A stretch of DNA of 64,000 nt from Thiomicrospira sp. (GCF_014859555.1 NZ_JACUTY010000001.1:19621-83620), one strand, 5' to 3'. Counted from the stretch's first letter, positions 1 to 14,548 are shown. Notes: generated from the sequence alone by a model not told the origin. Translations and numbers: made by a program.

Positions 1-797
<797 letters not shown>

Positions 798-798
<1 letters not shown>

Positions 799-3700
799 TG
801 AAAGACTTACTCGGTTTTCTAAAAAAACAAAACGTTTCTAGTGATTTTGATGCGATTAAAGTGTCTCTTGCTTCTCCTGAAAAGATTCGTTCTTGGTCAT
901 ATGGTGAAGTAAAAAAACCTGAAACCATTAATTACCGTACCTTTAAGCCGGAGCGTGATGGCTTATTCTGCGCGAAAATTTTTGGCCCAATTCGTGACTA
1001 TGAGTGCCTATGCGGAAAATACAAGCGACTAAAACATCGCGGTGTAATTTGTGAAAAATGTGGTGTTGAAGTAACTCAGTCAAAAGTGCGTCGTGAACGC
1101 ATGGGTCATATCGACTTAGCTACACCAGTTGCTCACATTTGGTTCTTGAAGTCATTACCATCGCGTATTGGCCTAATGCTAGACATGACACTAAAAGAAA
1201 TCGAAGCGGTTTTATACTTCGAGGCTTTTATGGTTGTTGATCCAGGCCTAACACCTTTAGAGCCTTGGCAGCTACTGACTGAAGAAGAATATTTAGATGC
1301 TTTAGAAGAGCATGGCGATGAATTCGAAGCCCAGATGGGTGCCGAAGCTATCAAGCGCATGCTTAAGTCTATTAATTTAGTGGAAGAGGCGGCTCGTTTA
1401 AGAGGTGAGGTTGAAACTACAACCTCTGAGACCAAGCAGAAGAAGGTCAGTAAGCGCTTAAAACTTATTGAATCATTTTTGTCATCTGGCAATCATCCAG
1501 AATGGATGGTATTGGAAGTTTTACCGGTGTTGCCACCTGAGCTAAGGCCTTTGGTTCCACTTGATGGTGGTCGCTTCGCAACCTCCGATCTTAATGATTT
1601 ATACCGCCGTGTAATCAACCGTAATAATCGTTTAAAGCGTTTATTAGATTTGATGGCACCGGATATTATCGTGCGCAATGAAAAACGTATGTTACAAGAA
1701 GCGGTTGATTCATTATTGGATAACGGTCGCCGTGGCCGTGCGGTAACAGGTACGAATAAGCGTCAGTTAAAATCTTTGGCTGATATGATCAAAGGTAAGC
1801 AAGGCCGTTTCCGTCAAAACTTACTCGGTAAGCGTGTTGATTACTCTGGCCGTTCAGTAATTGTTGTTGGTCCTACTTTGAGATTGCACCAGTGTGGTTT
1901 GCCTAAAAAAATGGCTTTAGAGTTATTTAAGCCATTCATTTTTAGTAAATTACAAAAACGTGGCGCGGCTCCAACAATAAAAGCAGCCAAAAAAATGGTT
2001 GAACAGGGATTACCGGAAGTTTGGGATGTATTAGATGAAGTGATTCGTGAACATCCGGTCTTGTTGAACCGTGCTCCAACGCTTCACCGTCTAGGCATAC
2101 AAGCATTTGAGCCGGTTTTGATTGAAGGTAAAGCGATTAACTTACATCCCCTCGTTTGTTCGGCCTTCAACGCTGACTTCGATGGTGACCAAATGGCAGT
2201 TCACGTTCCATTGTCATTAGAAGCGCAGCTTGAAGCTCGTACATTAATGATGTCGACCAACAACCTGCTCTCACCAGCAAACGGTGAACCAATTATTGTA
2301 CCGTCGCAAGACGTTGTACTTGGTCTTTACTATATTACGCGTGAGCGTATTAACTCTATTGGTGAGGGCAAGGCCTTTTCAAATTGGCAGGAAGTGGTTA
2401 GAGCGCTTGAAGCAAAAGTTGTTCATCTGCATACCAAAATTAAACTTAAGGTTGAAGAAACCGTTATTGAAGATAAAAAAGAACATGTAAGTACTCGTAT
2501 TGTTGCGACAACGGTTGGTCGTGCTTTATTGTGCCGGATTTTGCCAAAAGGTTTGTCGTTTGATTTGTTAAACACGAACTTGACTAAGAAAAATATCAGT
2601 AAGGTGTTAAACACTTGTTATCGTGTGCTTGGACCAAAAGAAACCGTTATTTTTGCTGACCAATTAATGTATGCGGGTTTTAAGTGGTCGACAATGGCCG
2701 GTTTATCTTTCTGTTCAGATGATATGTTAATTCCAGATGAAAAAGCGGGCATTCTTGAGCGTGCTGAAGATCAGGTAAAAGAAATTCAGCTACAGTATTC
2801 ACAAGGCCTGGTGACTGAAGGTGAACGTTATAACAAGGTTGTTGATATTTGGTCACACACCAACGAACTTGTAACGAAAGCCATGATGGATGAGTTGCAG
2901 TTCGATATGGTCACTACGGCTGAAGGTGAAGAGGTTAAGCAAAGTTCGTTTAACTCAATCTATATGATGGCCGACTCAGGTGCTCGTGGCTCGGTTGCGC
3001 AGATGCGTCAGCTTGGTGGTATGCGTGGATTAATGGCAAAACCGGATGGCTCGATTATCGAGACGCCTATTACCGCTAACTTCCGTGAAGGTCTAAACGT
3101 TCTACAGTACTTTATTTCGACACATGGTGCTCGTAAAGGTTTGGCTGACACCGCTTTGAAGACGGCTAACTCAGGTTACTTGACTCGTCGTTTAGTAGAT
3201 GTTGCTCAAGACGTTGTTGTAACAGAAAATGATTGTAAAACTGAAAGTGGTGTTGAAATGACCGCACACGTAGAGGGTGGTGATGTTATTGAATCACTAC
3301 GCGAGCGTATTCTTGGCCGTGTGTTAAGTGAGGATGTACTGGATGTTAAAGGCGGTTGCATTGTTGCAGCGGGTACATTGCTTGATGAAAGCTTGGTGGC
3401 TTTAATTGATACTCATGGCATCGATCGTGTAAAGGTTAGATCAACCATTACATGTGAAACGAAGTTTGGTGTTTGTCAAAAATGTTATGGCCGCGATTTA
3501 GCGCGTGGCCATCTGGTTAACATGGGTGAGGCAGTTGGGGTCATGGCTGCTCAGTCGATTGGTGAGCCTGGAACACAGCTAACAATGCGTACATTCCACA
3601 TTGGTGGTACCGCCTCGCAGACAGCTGCACAGAGTCACGTAGAAGTTAAGTACGAAGGTACCGTTAAATTCCATAATCTTAAGACAGTTAAGAACTCTGA

Positions 3701-5033
3701 AGATAAGATAATGGTTACAACACGTTCAGGCGAAGTCACTATTTTAGATGATGCTGGTCGTGAAAAAGAACGCTACAAAGTACCTTATGGTGCAATTCTT
3801 GAAGTCACAGAAGGACAAAAGCTGAGTTCTGGTCAAAGTATTGCGAGTTGGGATCCACATACACACCCAGTAATTACTGAGGTAAGTGGTCAGATTGAGT
3901 TTGGTAACTTTGAAGGTACAGTAGAAGAACGTTCCGATGAGTTAACAGGCCTGGTGACGCGTGTTGTAAAAGGCGCAAAAGAGCGTTCCAGTTCAGTTAA
4001 AGATGCTCGTCCTTTCATTCGTTTACTGGATGATAAAGGTGAAAGTACCTGTTTCGCAGGTACTCAGACACCTGCCGTCTATTACTTACCAGAAAATTCG
4101 ATTGTGCTTGTTCAGTCAGGCGTGCAGGTTGTATCGGGTGACGTTTTAGCACGAATTCCACAAGCGTCATCGAAAACCAAAGATATTACGGGTGGTCTGC
4201 CACGTGTTGCCGATTTGTTCGAGGCGCGTCAACCTAAAGAGCCCGCTATCATGGCCGAGGTAAGCGGTGTAATTTCTTTTGGTAAAGAAACCAAAGGCAA
4301 ACAGCGTTTAATTATTACGCAAGACTCAAGCGAGCAATATGAGAGCTTAATTCCTAAGTGGCGTACAGTTAATGTATTCGAGGGTGAACGAGTTGAGCGT
4401 GGTGATATTATTGTTGAAGGTAATTCAAATGCGCATGACATTCTTCGTTTATTAGGCGTTGAACGCTTAGCTGAATATATCGTGGATGAAGTTCAAGATG
4501 TTTATCGCCTGCAAGGTGTACGTATCAACGATAAACACATTGAAGCCATTATTCGACAAATGTTGCGTAAAGTTGAGGTTCGATCGGCGGGTGATACCGG
4601 CTTAATTAAAGGCGAGCAAACTGAGTATGCGAAAGTTCTTCAGTTGAATGAAAAAATGCGTTCGGAAGGTAAAGTAGAAGCCTCCTTTGAGCGTGTACTG
4701 CTTGGTATTACTAAAGCGTCTCTTGCGACTGAATCCTTTATTTCGGCGGCTTCATTCCAAGAAACTACTCGCGTATTAACTGAAGCCGCTGTTAGTGGTA
4801 AGCGAGATACGTTGGTTGGTTTGAAAGAAAACGTAATTGTGGGTCGTCTGATTCCGGCCGGAACAGGTTTTGCATATCACCTAGCACGTAAGAAAGCGAG
4901 TGATATTGCCGATGGCGAATTGCGTGCATTTATTCAAAATGACTATGAAGAAGAAAAAGTGAGTGAAGAAATTCTGGAAGAGATGCCGGTTATTGATGAC
5001 CGCGTTATGGAACCAGAAGATTCAGAGCTTTAA
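798..5033 (+). CDS. rpoC: DNA-directed RNA polymerase subunit beta'
   Basis: [12 protein letters not shown] catalytic motif, N-terminal zinc finger CLCGKYK...CEKCGVEV; start overlaps rpoB stop. Confidence 0.99.
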
Positions 5034-5059
5034 ATAACTAGAATTCAACAAGTTATTGC

Positions 5060-5088
5060 TTGACATATGCTTGTTGGATCACTAAAAT
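5060..5088 (+). promoter_or_regulatory. sigma70-type promoter upstream of rpsL (TTGACA-17 bp-TAAAAT)
   Basis: TTGACA 5060-5065, TAAAAT 5083-5088, exact 17-bp spacer in the rpoC-rpsL gap. Confidence 0.7.
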
Positions 5089-5170
5089 TCTGAAACCTTA
5101 TTTGCAGGCAATAATGCCCGCAATCTATTTTAGGTGAATGAGTTAAAACTCAAATTTGGAGAAAGTTTTA

Positions 5171-5548
5171 ATGGCTACAATAAACCAGTTGGTTCGTAAG
5201 CCGCGTAAAGACAAAGTTAAAAAATCAGCCGTACCTGCTTTGGAGTCTTGTCCACAGCGTCGCGGTGTTTGTACGCGTGTTTATACAACAACCCCTAAAA
5301 AGCCTAACTCAGCCTTGCGTAAAGTCGCGCGTGTTCGTTTAACTAACGGTTTTGAAGTTTCAACCTATATTGGTGGTGAAGGTCATAACTTGCAGGAACA
5401 CTCGGTGATTTTGATTCGTGGTGGGCGTGTTAAGGATTTGCCTGGTGTGCGTTATCATACAGTTCGCGGTGCATTAGATTGCTCTGGCGTAAATGAGCGT
5501 AAACAAGGTCGTTCTAAGTACGGTGCTAAGCGTCCAAAAGGTAAATAA
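5171..5548 (+). CDS. rpsL: 30S ribosomal protein S12 (start trimmed to MATINQL)
   Basis: [13 protein letters not shown]...[24 protein letters not shown]. Confidence 0.98.
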   Translation: MATINQLVRKPRKDKVKKSAVPALESCPQRRGVCTRVYTTTPKKPNSALRKVARVRLTNGFEVSTYIGGEGHNLQEHSVILIRGGRVKDLPGVRYHTVRGALDCSGVNERKQGRSKYGAKRPKGK

Positions 5549-5601
5549 GCCCTTTTGACATACGTTAGCAATTTTTATTTCCTAAACCGGAAGATGTAAG
5601 A

Positions 5602-6075
5602 ATGGCAAGAAGAAGAGAAATACCAAAAAGATTGGTATTACCAGACCCTAAGTTTGGTGATGTGACGTTAACTAAGTTTGTTAACATGATTATGGTTAGC
5701 GGTAAAAAAGCAGTAGCTGAAAAAATTGTTTATGATGCTTTGGATAAGGTTGTTGAGCGTCGTAAGGGTGGAGAGCACGCGGCATTTTTAAGAGAAGCTC
5801 TTGAGAATGTAGGCCCTTTGGTTGAGGTAAAGTCACGCCGTGTTGGTGGTGCAACTTACCAGGTGCCGGTAGAAGTGCGCCCTGAAAGAAAAGTAGCATT
5901 GTCTATGCGTTGGATTGTTGAAGCGGCACGTAAGCGCAGCGAGAAAGGTATGATGCTTCGCTTAGCTGGTGAGCTAAATGATGCTCTTGATAATCGCGGT
6001 TCTGCAGTTAAGAAGAAAGAAGATACACACAGAATGGCAGAAGCCAATAAGGCATTCTCGCATTTCCGTTGGTAA
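5602..6075 (+). CDS. rpsG: 30S ribosomal protein S7
   Basis: [20 protein letters not shown]...AFSHFRW. Confidence 0.98.
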   Translation: MARRREIPKRLVLPDPKFGDVTLTKFVNMIMVSGKKAVAEKIVYDALDKVVERRKGGEHAAFLREALENVGPLVEVKSRRVGGATYQVPVEVRPERKVALSMRWIVEAARKRSEKGMMLRLAGELNDALDNRGSAVKKKEDTHRMAEANKAFSHFRW

Positions 6076-6083
6076 TATCTGAC

Positions 6084-6103
6084 AAGGCCCTTTGGGGCCT
6101 TTA
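6084..6103 (+). terminator. hairpin in rpsG-fusA gap (possible attenuator)
   Basis: AAGGCCCTTTGGGGCCTTT inverted repeat. Confidence 0.5.
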
Positions 6104-6137
6104 TCGTTTCAACAAATCAAAGTAAAAGGTTAGTAAA

Positions 6138-8240
6138 GTGGCACGTAAAACTCCTTTAGAGCGTTACCGTAATATCGGTATTATGGCGCACATCGATGCA
6201 GGTAAAACAACAACTACAGAGCGTATTTTGTTTTATACAGGTCGTTCACACAAAATTGGCGAAGTGCATGACGGCGGCGCAACTATGGATTGGATGGAGC
6301 AGGAGCAGGAGCGTGGTATTACCATCACTTCCGCAGCCACCACTTGTACATGGTTGGGCATGGCTAAGCAGTTCCCAGAGCATCAAATTAACATTATTGA
6401 TACTCCTGGTCACGTTGACTTCACCATCGAAGTGGAGCGTTCACTTCGAGTTTTGGATGGAGCTGTTACAGCGTTCTGCTCTGTAGGTGGTGTTGAGCCT
6501 CAGTCTGAGACAGTTTGGCGTCAAGCTGATAAGTACGGCGTACCTAGAATGGGTTATGTCAATAAAATGGACCGTGCTGGCGCTAACTTTTTACACGTCG
6601 TAGAGCAAGTCAAAACGCGTCTTGGTGCAGTACCTGTTCCTATGCAGTTGCCTATTGGTGCAGAGGATAATTTTAGGGGTGTTGTTGATCTGGTTAAGAT
6701 GAAAGCCATCTACTGGGATGCAGATTCTCAAGGTATGACGTTCACTTATGAAGATATTCCGGCTGAGATGTTGGCTGAATGTCAGAAGTATCATGATGAA
6801 ATGGTTGAGTCAGCCGCTGAGGCTAGTGAAGAGTTCATGGATATTTACCTTAATGGTGGTGAGCTTACTGAAGATCAAATAAAGCTTGGTATTCGCACGC
6901 GTTGTATTAATAACGAAATTATCCCTATGTTCTGCGGTTCGAGCTTCAAAAATATGGGTGTTCAGGCTTTGTTGGATGGCGTAATCGAATATTTCCCTTC
7001 GCCAATTGATGTGCCTGCAATTGAGGGTGTTTTAGAAGATGAAACCCCAGCTACTCGTAAATCGTCTGATGACGAGCCTTTTGCGGCCTTGGCATTCAAG
7101 ATTATGACTGATCCGTTTGTGGGCACGCTTACATTCGTTCGCGTTTACTCAGGTGTGATTAGTTCTGGCGATTCTATATATAATCCTGTTAAGGGTAAAA
7201 AAGAGCGCGCTGGCCGTTTGATTAAAATGCATGCTAATTCCCGAGAGGAAGTAAAGGAGTTTCGTGCGGGTGATATCGGCTGTGTTGTTGGTCTTAAAGA
7301 TGTAACGACAGGTGATACTATTTGTGATTTGGAAAATAGGATCACTTTAGAGCGTATGGAGTTCCCAGAGCCTGTAATCTCTATTGCTGTAGAGCCTAAA
7401 ACAAAGGCTGACCAAGAAAAAATGGGTATTGCCCTGCAGAAACTTGCAGCGGAAGACCCTTCATTTCGTGTTCGTACAGATGAAGAGACAGGTCAGACCA
7501 TTATTTCCGGCATGGGTGAGTTGCACTTAGATATCATTGTTGACCGTATGAAGCGTGAATTCAATGTTGAGGCGAATGTAGGTGCGCCACAGGTTTCTTA
7601 CCGTGAAACGATTAAGCAGTCTGTTGAGGCCGAGGGTAAGTTTGTACGTCAATCTGGTGGTCGCGGTCAATATGGTCACGTTGTATTACGTATTGAGCCT
7701 CAAGAGCCAGGTACTGGCTTTACTTTTGTTAATGCGGTGGTTGGTGGTGCTGTACCTCGCGAATACATTGGTGCGGTTGAGAAGGGTGCTAAGGAACAGT
7801 TAGAAAATGGCGTAATTGCAGGATATCCAGTTGTAGACGTCAAGGTAACCGTGTTCGATGGTTCCTATCATGACGTTGACTCTAATGAAATGGCATTTAA
7901 AGTTGCTTCATCTATGGGTGTTAAGAATGGTGTACAAAGTGCGAAGCCTGTCATTTTAGAACCAATTATGGCTGTCGAGGTTGTTACTCCTGAAGAGTAT
8001 ATGGGCGATGTTATGGGTGACCTTAACCGCCGCCGCGGTATGATTCAGGGAATGGAAGATATTCCAAGTGGTAAACAGCTTAAGGCAGAAGTACCTTTGT
8101 CAGAAATGTTTGGTTATGCAACCAATGTTCGCTCATTAACTCAGGGCCGTGCTAGCTATAGCATGACATTCAAAAAGTATGCAGATGCACCATCATCTGT
8201 CCAAGAAGAAATTATCGCGAAAGCGAAAAAAGGTTCTTAA
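6138..8240 (+). CDS. fusA: elongation factor G
   Basis: [35 protein letters not shown]. Confidence 0.99.
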   Translation: MARKTPLERYRNIGIMAHIDAGKTTTTERILFYTGRSHKIGEVHDGGATMDWMEQEQERGITITSAATTCTWLGMAKQFPEHQINIIDTPGHVDFTIEVERSLRVLDGAVTAFCSVGGVEPQSETVWRQADKYGVPRMGYVNKMDRAGANFLHVVEQVKTRLGAVPVPMQLPIGAEDNFRGVVDLVKMKAIYWDADSQGMTFTYEDIPAEMLAECQKYHDEMVESAAEASEEFMDIYLNGGELTEDQIKLGIRTRCINNEIIPMFCGSSFKNMGVQALLDGVIEYFPSPIDVPAIEGVLEDETPATRKSSDDEPFAALAFKIMTDPFVGTLTFVRVYSGVISSGDSIYNPVKGKKERAGRLIKMHANSREEVKEFRAGDIGCVVGLKDVTTGDTICDLENRITLERMEFPEPVISIAVEPKTKADQEKMGIALQKLAAEDPSFRVRTDEETGQTIISGMGELHLDIIVDRMKREFNVEANVGAPQVSYRETIKQSVEAEGKFVRQSGGRGQYGHVVLRIEPQEPGTGFTFVNAVVGGAVPREYIGAVEKGAKEQLENGVIAGYPVVDVKVTVFDGSYHDVDSNEMAFKVASSMGVKNGVQSAKPVILEPIMAVEVVTPEEYMGDVMGDLNRRRGMIQGMEDIPSGKQLKAEVPLSEMFGYATNVRSLTQGRASYSMTFKKYADAPSSVQEEIIAKAKKGS

Positions 8241-8264
8241 TTTTAATTTTAGAGGGTTTTTAAA

Positions 8265-9455
8265 ATGGCAAAAGCTAAGTTTGAACGTAACAAGCCACAT
8301 GTAAACGTAGGCACGATTGGTCACGTTGACCATGGTAAAACTACATTGACTGCGGCGCTAACCATTGTGCAAGGTAAGAAGTTTGGTGGCGAATCAAGAG
8401 GTTACGACCAGATTGATAACGCACCAGAAGAAAAAGCACGTGGTATTACCATCTCTACATCCCATGTAGAGTATGAGTCAGAAACTCGTCACTACGCACA
8501 CGTAGACTGCCCAGGTCACGCCGACTATGTAAAAAACATGATCACCGGTGCGGCGCAGATGGATGGTGCGATTCTAGTATGTTCTGCTGCTGACGGCCCC
8601 ATGCCACAAACACGTGAGCATATCTTGTTATCACGTCAAGTTGGTGTGCCTTTCATTGTTGTGTTCCTAAACAAAGCGGACATGGTTGATGACGAAGAAT
8701 TGATGGAATTGGTAGAGATGGAAGTTCGTGAACTTCTATCAGACTACGACTTCCCGGGTGACGACACACCAGTAATCAAAGGTTCAGCACTAAAAGCAAT
8801 TGAAGGCGATACATCAGACATTGGTGTGCCAGCGATTGAAAGACTAGTAGCCGCCCTAGACGAATACATCCCAACGCCAATGCGTGAAACAGATAAGCCA
8901 TTCCTAATGCCAGTAGAAGACGTATTCTCTATCCAAGGTCGTGGAACGGTTGTAACCGGACGTATTGAAACCGGTATTGTTAAGGTTGGTGAAGAAATCG
9001 AAATCGTAGGTATTCGTGACACACAAAAAACAACCGTTACCGGCGTAGAAATGTTCCGTAAGTTACTAGACCAAGGTGAAGCGGGCGATAACGTGGGTGT
9101 ACTACTACGTGGTACCAAGCGTGAAGACGTTGAACGTGGTCAAGTACTAAGTCACCCTGGCAAAATTACACCACACACCCAGTTTGAAGGTGAAGTGTAC
9201 GTATTGTCAAAAGAAGAAGGTGGACGTCACACTCCATTCTTCAATGGCTACCGTCCACAGTTCTACTTCCGTACAACCGATATTACGGGTGCATGTGAAT
9301 TACCATCAGGTGTCGAAATGGTAATGCCAGGTGATAACATTCAGATGACAATCACCTTAATCAACCCGATCGCGATGGACGAAGGTTTGCGTTTCGCGAT
9401 CCGTGAAGGTGGTCGTACAGTTGGTGCGGGTGTCGTTTCTAAAATCTTGAAATAA
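8265..9455 (+). CDS. tuf: elongation factor Tu
   Basis: [33 protein letters not shown]. Confidence 0.99.
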   Translation: MAKAKFERNKPHVNVGTIGHVDHGKTTLTAALTIVQGKKFGGESRGYDQIDNAPEEKARGITISTSHVEYESETRHYAHVDCPGHADYVKNMITGAAQMDGAILVCSAADGPMPQTREHILLSRQVGVPFIVVFLNKADMVDDEELMELVEMEVRELLSDYDFPGDDTPVIKGSALKAIEGDTSDIGVPAIERLVAALDEYIPTPMRETDKPFLMPVEDVFSIQGRGTVVTGRIETGIVKVGEEIEIVGIRDTQKTTVTGVEMFRKLLDQGEAGDNVGVLLRGTKREDVERGQVLSHPGKITPHTQFEGEVYVLSKEEGGRHTPFFNGYRPQFYFRTTDITGACELPSGVEMVMPGDNIQMTITLINPIAMDEGLRFAIREGGRTVGAGVVSKILK

Positions 9456-9504
9456 TCAAAGCTTGATTATTTCTTAAGATTGAAGTAAAATTCGCAACCT
9501 TAAT

Positions 9505-9546
9505 TAGCAGTGGGCTACCAGTAGTCTGCTGCTTTTATTTTTTTTA
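9505..9546 (+). terminator. terminator-like hairpin between tuf and rpsJ (str/S10 operon boundary)
   Basis: AGCAG...CTGCTGC followed by a T-rich tract. Confidence 0.5.
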
Positions 9547-9564
9547 TATAGCGAGAAGTGGTCT

Positions 9565-9876
9565 ATGGCAACACAAAACATACGTATTCGCTTAAAAGCA
9601 TTTGATCATCGTTTAATTGATCAATCTGCAAAAGAGATTACGGAAACAGCTAAAAGAACTGGGGCGCAAGTACGAGGTCCTATTCCGCTGCCAACACGTA
9701 AAGAACGTTTTACAATTTTGGTGTCTCCGCACGTAAACAAAGATGCGCGTGATCAATACGAGCTTCGTACACACAAGCGCATGTTGGATATTGTCGATCC
9801 AACCGATAAAACGGTTGATGCGTTGATGAAGCTTGATTTGGCAGCGGGTGTTGATGTTCAGTTGGAATTGCGTTAA
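9565..9876 (+). CDS. rpsJ: 30S ribosomal protein S10
   Basis: [20 protein letters not shown]...[12 protein letters not shown]. Confidence 0.98.
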   Translation: MATQNIRIRLKAFDHRLIDQSAKEITETAKRTGAQVRGPIPLPTRKERFTILVSPHVNKDARDQYELRTHKRMLDIVDPTDKTVDALMKLDLAAGVDVQLELR

Positions 9877-9930
9877 GCAAATTGAAGCCATCAATCGTAA
9901 TGGCTGATTTCAATAATAAGAGGTAGCAAA

Positions 9931-10566
9931 ATGAATATTGGTGTCGTTGGAAAAAAAGTAGGAATGACACGCATCTTTAATGAAGAAGGTGTTTCTATTC
10001 CTGTGACTGTGGTAGAGGTCGCACCAAATCGTGTTACGCAGATCAAAACTGTAGAAGGTGAAGGTTATTCTGCAATTCAGGTAACAGCTGGATCAAAACA
10101 CGCGGGTCGTATAAACAAACCAAAAGCTGGACATTTCGCCAAGGCGGGAGTTGAGGCTGGCACAGGCCTTTGGGAGTTTCGTTTGTCAGCGGAAGAGCTT
10201 GCTGATTTTGAACTGGGTTCAGAAATAACGGTAGAAAAATTCTCTGAAGTATCTGTGGTTGATGTGACTGGTACGACAAAAGGTAAGGGGTTTCAAGGTG
10301 GTGTTAAGCGCCATAACTTTAGAACTCAAGATGCTACTCACGGTAACTCATTGTCTCACCGTGTGCTAGGTTCAATTGGTCAGAACCAGACTCCAGGTCG
10401 TGTATTCAAAGGTAAGAAGATGGCTGGTCACATGGGTGACGCACGTCAAACTACTTTGAATCTTGATTTGGTTCGTGTTGATGTAGAGAACGGATTGTTG
10501 CTCATCAAGGGTGCAGTCCCTGGTGCAAAAGGCAGCACTGTTTTCGTACGAAAAGCAATTAAGTAA
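9931..10566 (+). CDS. rplC: 50S ribosomal protein L3
   Basis: [25 protein letters not shown]. Confidence 0.98.
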   Translation: MNIGVVGKKVGMTRIFNEEGVSIPVTVVEVAPNRVTQIKTVEGEGYSAIQVTAGSKHAGRINKPKAGHFAKAGVEAGTGLWEFRLSAEELADFELGSEITVEKFSEVSVVDVTGTTKGKGFQGGVKRHNFRTQDATHGNSLSHRVLGSIGQNQTPGRVFKGKKMAGHMGDARQTTLNLDLVRVDVENGLLLIKGAVPGAKGSTVFVRKAIK

Positions 10567-10576
10567 GGTGGGCACA

Positions 10577-11197
10577 ATGGAATTAAAGATGATCGAATTG
10601 GCCACTGGCAAAGAGAATGGTAAGGTTGGTGTATCAGACGCTGTTTTTGGTGTGGATTTTAATGAATCTCTAGTGCATCAAGTTGTTGTTTCTTACATGG
10701 CTGGTGCACGCTCTGGAACAAAATCTCAAAAAACTCGTGCTGAAGTACGCGGTGGTGGGATTAAGCCTTGGCGTCAAAAAGGAACTGGTCGTGCCCGTGC
10801 AGGTACTATTCGCAGCCCTATTTGGGTTGGCGGTGGTCGTGCTTTTCCGGGGCATAACCGTGACTTTTCACAGAAGGTAAATAAGAAGATGTATCGCGGT
10901 GCGATGCGCTCAATACTTTCTGAGTTAAATCGTTCGGGTAGGTTGGTTATTGTTGATGATTTTAAAGTCGACGCACCAAAGACACGCGATTTTAAGGCAA
11001 AATTACAATCACTTGGTGTGACTGATGTCTTGGTTGTTACGGAAGCATTTGATGAATATCTATATTTATCTTCACGTAACATTTATCACGCAGATGTATG
11101 TGATGCTGCTTCAGTTGATCCATTAAGCTTAGTTGGCTTCAAGAGTGTGGTTATGACTCAAGGTGCTATCAAGCAGTTAGAGGAGAAGTTCGCATGA
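10577..11197 (+). CDS. rplD: 50S ribosomal protein L4 (start trimmed)
   Basis: [29 protein letters not shown]. Confidence 0.97.
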   Translation: MELKMIELATGKENGKVGVSDAVFGVDFNESLVHQVVVSYMAGARSGTKSQKTRAEVRGGGIKPWRQKGTGRARAGTIRSPIWVGGGRAFPGHNRDFSQKVNKKMYRGAMRSILSELNRSGRLVIVDDFKVDAPKTRDFKAKLQSLGVTDVLVVTEAFDEYLYLSSRNIYHADVCDAASVDPLSLVGFKSVVMTQGAIKQLEEKFA

Positions 11198-11490
11198 GTA
11201 ATGAGCGTTTATTAAAAGTATTATTGGCTCCACATGTATCTGAAAAAAGTGCCATGATGGCCGAGAAAGCTTCTCAGTATGTTTTTAAAGTATCTCCTGA
11301 TGCAACCAAAGTTGAAGTTAAGCTTGCTGTTGAAAGCCTCTTTAATGTGAAAGTTGAATCTGTGAATGTGCTTAACCAAAAAGGTAAGCGCAAAATGTTT
11401 AAGGGGCGTACTGGTACAAGAAACGGTTCGCGTAGAGCAATTGTTAGACTAAGTGCCGGTCAAGAACTTGACTTTGTATCTGGCGAATAA
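11194..11490 (+). CDS. rplW: 50S ribosomal protein L23
   Basis: [28 protein letters not shown]. Confidence 0.97.
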   Translation: MSNERLLKVLLAPHVSEKSAMMAEKASQYVFKVSPDATKVEVKLAVESLFNVKVESVNVLNQKGKRKMFKGRTGTRNGSRRAIVRLSAGQELDFVSGE

Positions 11491-11501
11491 GGAGTTAGAA
11501 T

Positions 11502-12332
11502 ATGGCGATTATAAAAAAATCTAAACCAACTTCTCCTGGACAGCGTTTTGTAGTTCGTATTGTTGAGCCAACCTTGCATAAAGGTGAGCCATATGCGCCG
11601 CTATTAGAAAAAAAGTCTAGAAAAGGTGGTCGTAACAACACTGGGCGTATTACTGTGCGTCACCAGGGTGGTGGGCATAAGCGTCACTACCGTTTAGTGG
11701 ATTTTAAGCGTACTAAAGATGGCATTCCTGCAACTGTAGAACGCCTTGAGTATGATCCAAACCGCACTGCAAATATTGCGTTAATTCTGTATGCAGACGG
11801 TGAGCGTGCTTACATTTTAGCGCCCAAAAATCTTCAAGCTGGCGATACGGTTGAGTCTGGAGCAGGTGTTCCAATTAAGGTTGGTAATACGCTTCCATTA
11901 AGAAATATTCCGGTTGGTACAGTTGTTCATGGTGTTGAAATGCGTCCTGGTAAAGGTGCTCAAATTGCTCGTAGTGCTGGTGCATACGTTCAGATTGCTG
12001 GTAAAGAAGGTTCTTACGTTCTGCTAAAACTTCGCTCTGGTGAAATGCGTAAAATCCATATTGAATGTCGTGCAACTGTTGGTGAAGTTGGTAATGCGGA
12101 ACATAGCTTGCGTAAGCTAGGTAAGGCCGGCGCTAAAAGATGGCGTGGTGTTCGCCCGACGGTTCGTGGTGTTGCTATGAACCCAGTTGATCACCCGCAT
12201 GGTGGTGGTGAAGGTCGTACTTCAGGTGGCCGTCATCCTGTAACGCCATGGGGTGTCCCGACTAAAGGTAAGAAAACTAGAAGCAACAAGCGTACTAATA
12301 ATATGATTGTGCGCCGTAGAAATAGTAAATAA
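11502..12332 (+). CDS. rplB: 50S ribosomal protein L2
   Basis: [18 protein letters not shown]...[31 protein letters not shown]. Confidence 0.99.
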   Translation: MAIIKKSKPTSPGQRFVVRIVEPTLHKGEPYAPLLEKKSRKGGRNNTGRITVRHQGGGHKRHYRLVDFKRTKDGIPATVERLEYDPNRTANIALILYADGERAYILAPKNLQAGDTVESGAGVPIKVGNTLPLRNIPVGTVVHGVEMRPGKGAQIARSAGAYVQIAGKEGSYVLLKLRSGEMRKIHIECRATVGEVGNAEHSLRKLGKAGAKRWRGVRPTVRGVAMNPVDHPHGGGEGRTSGGRHPVTPWGVPTKGKKTRSNKRTNNMIVRRRNSK

Positions 12333-12344
12333 GGAAGGACATAA

Positions 12345-12620
12345 ATGCCACGTTCAGTTAAAAAAGGACCTTTTGTAGATCATCACTTAGCCAAAAAAGT
12401 GATTGAGGCACAAGAATCTGGTAACAAGCGTCCAATTAAAACCTGGTCAAGAAGATCAATGATTCTTCCTGATATGATTGGTTTAACAATTGCGGTGCAT
12501 AATGGGAAAGAACATATCCCAGTTTTTGTTTCTGAAAATATGGTTGGTCATAAGTTAGGTGAGTTTTCTATGACTCGTACCTACCGTGGTCACGTAGCTG
12601 ATAAGAAAGCTAAGCGCTAA
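12345..12620 (+). CDS. rpsS: 30S ribosomal protein S19
   Basis: [19 protein letters not shown]. Confidence 0.98.
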   Translation: MPRSVKKGPFVDHHLAKKVIEAQESGNKRPIKTWSRRSMILPDMIGLTIAVHNGKEHIPVFVSENMVGHKLGEFSMTRTYRGHVADKKAKR

Positions 12621-12632
12621 TAGGAGAATAAA

Positions 12633-12965
12633 ATGCAAGTAAGTGCAACACATAAATTCGCTCGCATCTCTCCTCAAAAAGCTCGCTTAGTAGCGGATCT
12701 TATTAGAGGAAAAGATGTAGAGTCAGCTGTAAATATTCTAACCTTTAGTGGTAAAAAAGCAGCAGACCTAATGAAAAAAGTGTTAAATTCTGCGATTGCT
12801 AATGCAGAAAATAATGAAGGTGCCGATGTTGATGAGCTTAAAGTAACAGCAGTTTATGTTGATGAAGGCCCATTAATGAAGCGCATGCGTGCGCGTGCAA
12901 AAGGCCGTGGAAATCGCATTATTAAGCGAATGAGTCACATAACCGTTACTGTAAGCGAAAAATAA
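12633..12965 (+). CDS. rplV: 50S ribosomal protein L22
   Basis: [21 protein letters not shown]. Confidence 0.97.
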   Translation: MQVSATHKFARISPQKARLVADLIRGKDVESAVNILTFSGKKAADLMKKVLNSAIANAENNEGADVDELKVTAVYVDEGPLMKRMRARAKGRGNRIIKRMSHITVTVSEK

Positions 12966-12976
12966 GGAGAGCCAGA

Positions 12977-13663
12977 ATGGGTCAAAAAGTACATCCTATC
13001 GGTATCCGTCTTGGTATTACTAAAGATTGGAATGCTCGCTGGTATGCGGATAGTAAAAACTACTCTGATTTTTTAGTTAGCGATATTGAAATACGCAAAG
13101 AATTAAATGAGCAGTTAAAACATGCATCAGTTAGCAAGATACATATTGAGCGCGTTGCAAATGGAATACGTGTAACTATTCATACGGCAAGACCAGGTGT
13201 TGTTATCGGCAAAAAAGGCGAAGACATCGAAAAACTAAAAGCATCTTTAATGAAAAAGACAGGCTTGCCGGTCAATATTAATATAGAAGAAATTAAAAAG
13301 CCTGAGTTGGATTCAAAGTTAGTTGCAGAGAGTATTGCTCAGCAACTAGAAAAACGTATTCAGTTTCGCCGCGCTATGAAGCGTGCTGTTGGAAATGCTA
13401 TGCGTTTAGGAGCTCAGGGTATTAAGGTTGCTCTTGCAGGACGTTTAAACGGTGCTGAAATTGCCCGAACTGAATGGTATCGTGAAGGTCGTGTACCTTT
13501 ACATACTTTCCGTGCTGATATTGATTATTCAATATTCGAGGCTGATACCACTTATGGAAAAATCGGCGTAAAAGTTTGGATTTTCCATGGTGAGAAACTT
13601 GGCAAAATGTCTCTTTCTGGGGATAGCCAAAAGCAACCTAAAGCCAAGAAAAGCCGTAAATAA
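12977..13663 (+). CDS. rpsC: 30S ribosomal protein S3
   Basis: [24 protein letters not shown]. Confidence 0.98.
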   Translation: MGQKVHPIGIRLGITKDWNARWYADSKNYSDFLVSDIEIRKELNEQLKHASVSKIHIERVANGIRVTIHTARPGVVIGKKGEDIEKLKASLMKKTGLPVNINIEEIKKPELDSKLVAESIAQQLEKRIQFRRAMKRAVGNAMRLGAQGIKVALAGRLNGAEIARTEWYREGRVPLHTFRADIDYSIFEADTTYGKIGVKVWIFHGEKLGKMSLSGDSQKQPKAKKSRK

Positions 13664-13677
13664 AAGGATTTGTAACC

Positions 13678-14091
13678 ATGTTAATGCCTAAGCGTACCAA
13701 ATTCAGAAAAGTTCAAAAGGGACGTAATCGTGGTTTGGCACAAAGTGGAAGTAAAGTAAGCTTTGGTGAATTCGGTCTTAAGGCTACTGAGCGCGGTAGA
13801 CTGACTTCACGCCAAATCGAATCAGCACGTCGTGCGATGACTCGTCATATTAAGAGAGGCGGTAAAATTTGGATTCGTGTGTTTCCAGATAAGCCAATTA
13901 CAAGTAAACCATTAGAAGTTCGTATGGGTAAAGGTAAAGGTAGTGTAGAATACTGGGTTGCCCAGATTCAACCTGGCCGTGTTTTATACGAAGTTCAGGG
14001 TGTAAATGAAGTATTAGCACGTGAAGCTTTTAGCCTAGCCGCTGCAAAACTGCCTTTTAAAACTCAGTTTGTAACAAGAACGGTGATGTAA
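13678..14091 (+). CDS. rplP: 50S ribosomal protein L16
   Basis: [19 protein letters not shown]...[22 protein letters not shown]. Confidence 0.98.
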   Translation: MLMPKRTKFRKVQKGRNRGLAQSGSKVSFGEFGLKATERGRLTSRQIESARRAMTRHIKRGGKIWIRVFPDKPITSKPLEVRMGKGKGSVEYWVAQIQPGRVLYEVQGVNEVLAREAFSLAAAKLPFKTQFVTRTVM

Positions 14092-14283
14092 ATGTCTGCA
14101 CTAGAATTAAGAGAAAAAACAGCTGAGCAACTTAATGAAGAATTAATGTCGCTCCTTAAAGAACAGTTTAACTTAAGAATGCAGCATGCGACTGGTCAAT
14201 TGGCCAACTCGTCAAGATTGAAGTCAGTAAGACGCTCAATTGCGAGAGTAAAAACCATCATGCGTGAAAAAGTGAGTAATTAA
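14092..14283 (+). CDS. rpmC: 50S ribosomal protein L29
   Basis: [27 protein letters not shown]. Confidence 0.96.
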   Translation: MSALELREKTAEQLNEELMSLLKEQFNLRMQHATGQLANSSRLKSVRRSIARVKTIMREKVSN

Positions 14284-14284
14284 A

Positions 14285-14548
14285 ATGTCAGTAGAAAATA
14301 CTAAAGCCCGCACACTATCTGGGGTTGTCTCCAGTAATGGAATGGATTGTTCTATTGTTGTGCTGACTGAAAGATATATAAAGCATCCAAAATATAAAAA
14401 GTATGTCAAAAAATCTACAAAAATTATGGCGCATGATGCTGATAATATTTGTAATGTTGGTGACAGAGTTACAATTATGGAATGCCGTCCATTATCAAAA
14501 CGCAAATCTTGGACTTTAGTCAAGGTTGAAGAGAAAGCTAAAATCTAA
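14285..14548 (+). CDS. rpsQ: 30S ribosomal protein S17
   Basis: [33 protein letters not shown]. Confidence 0.96.
   Translation: MSVENTKARTLSGVVSSNGMDCSIVVLTERYIKHPKYKKYVKKSTKIMAHDADNICNVGDRVTIMECRPLSKRKSWTLVKVEEKAKI

Noticed and set aside
1133-1492. Antisense ORFs opposite rpoC and the ribosomal genes (e.g. 1133-1492, 1493-1678, 8744-9118, 11875-12075)
   Set aside because: Shadow ORFs on the opposite strand of strongly conserved genes, with no recognisable protein features.
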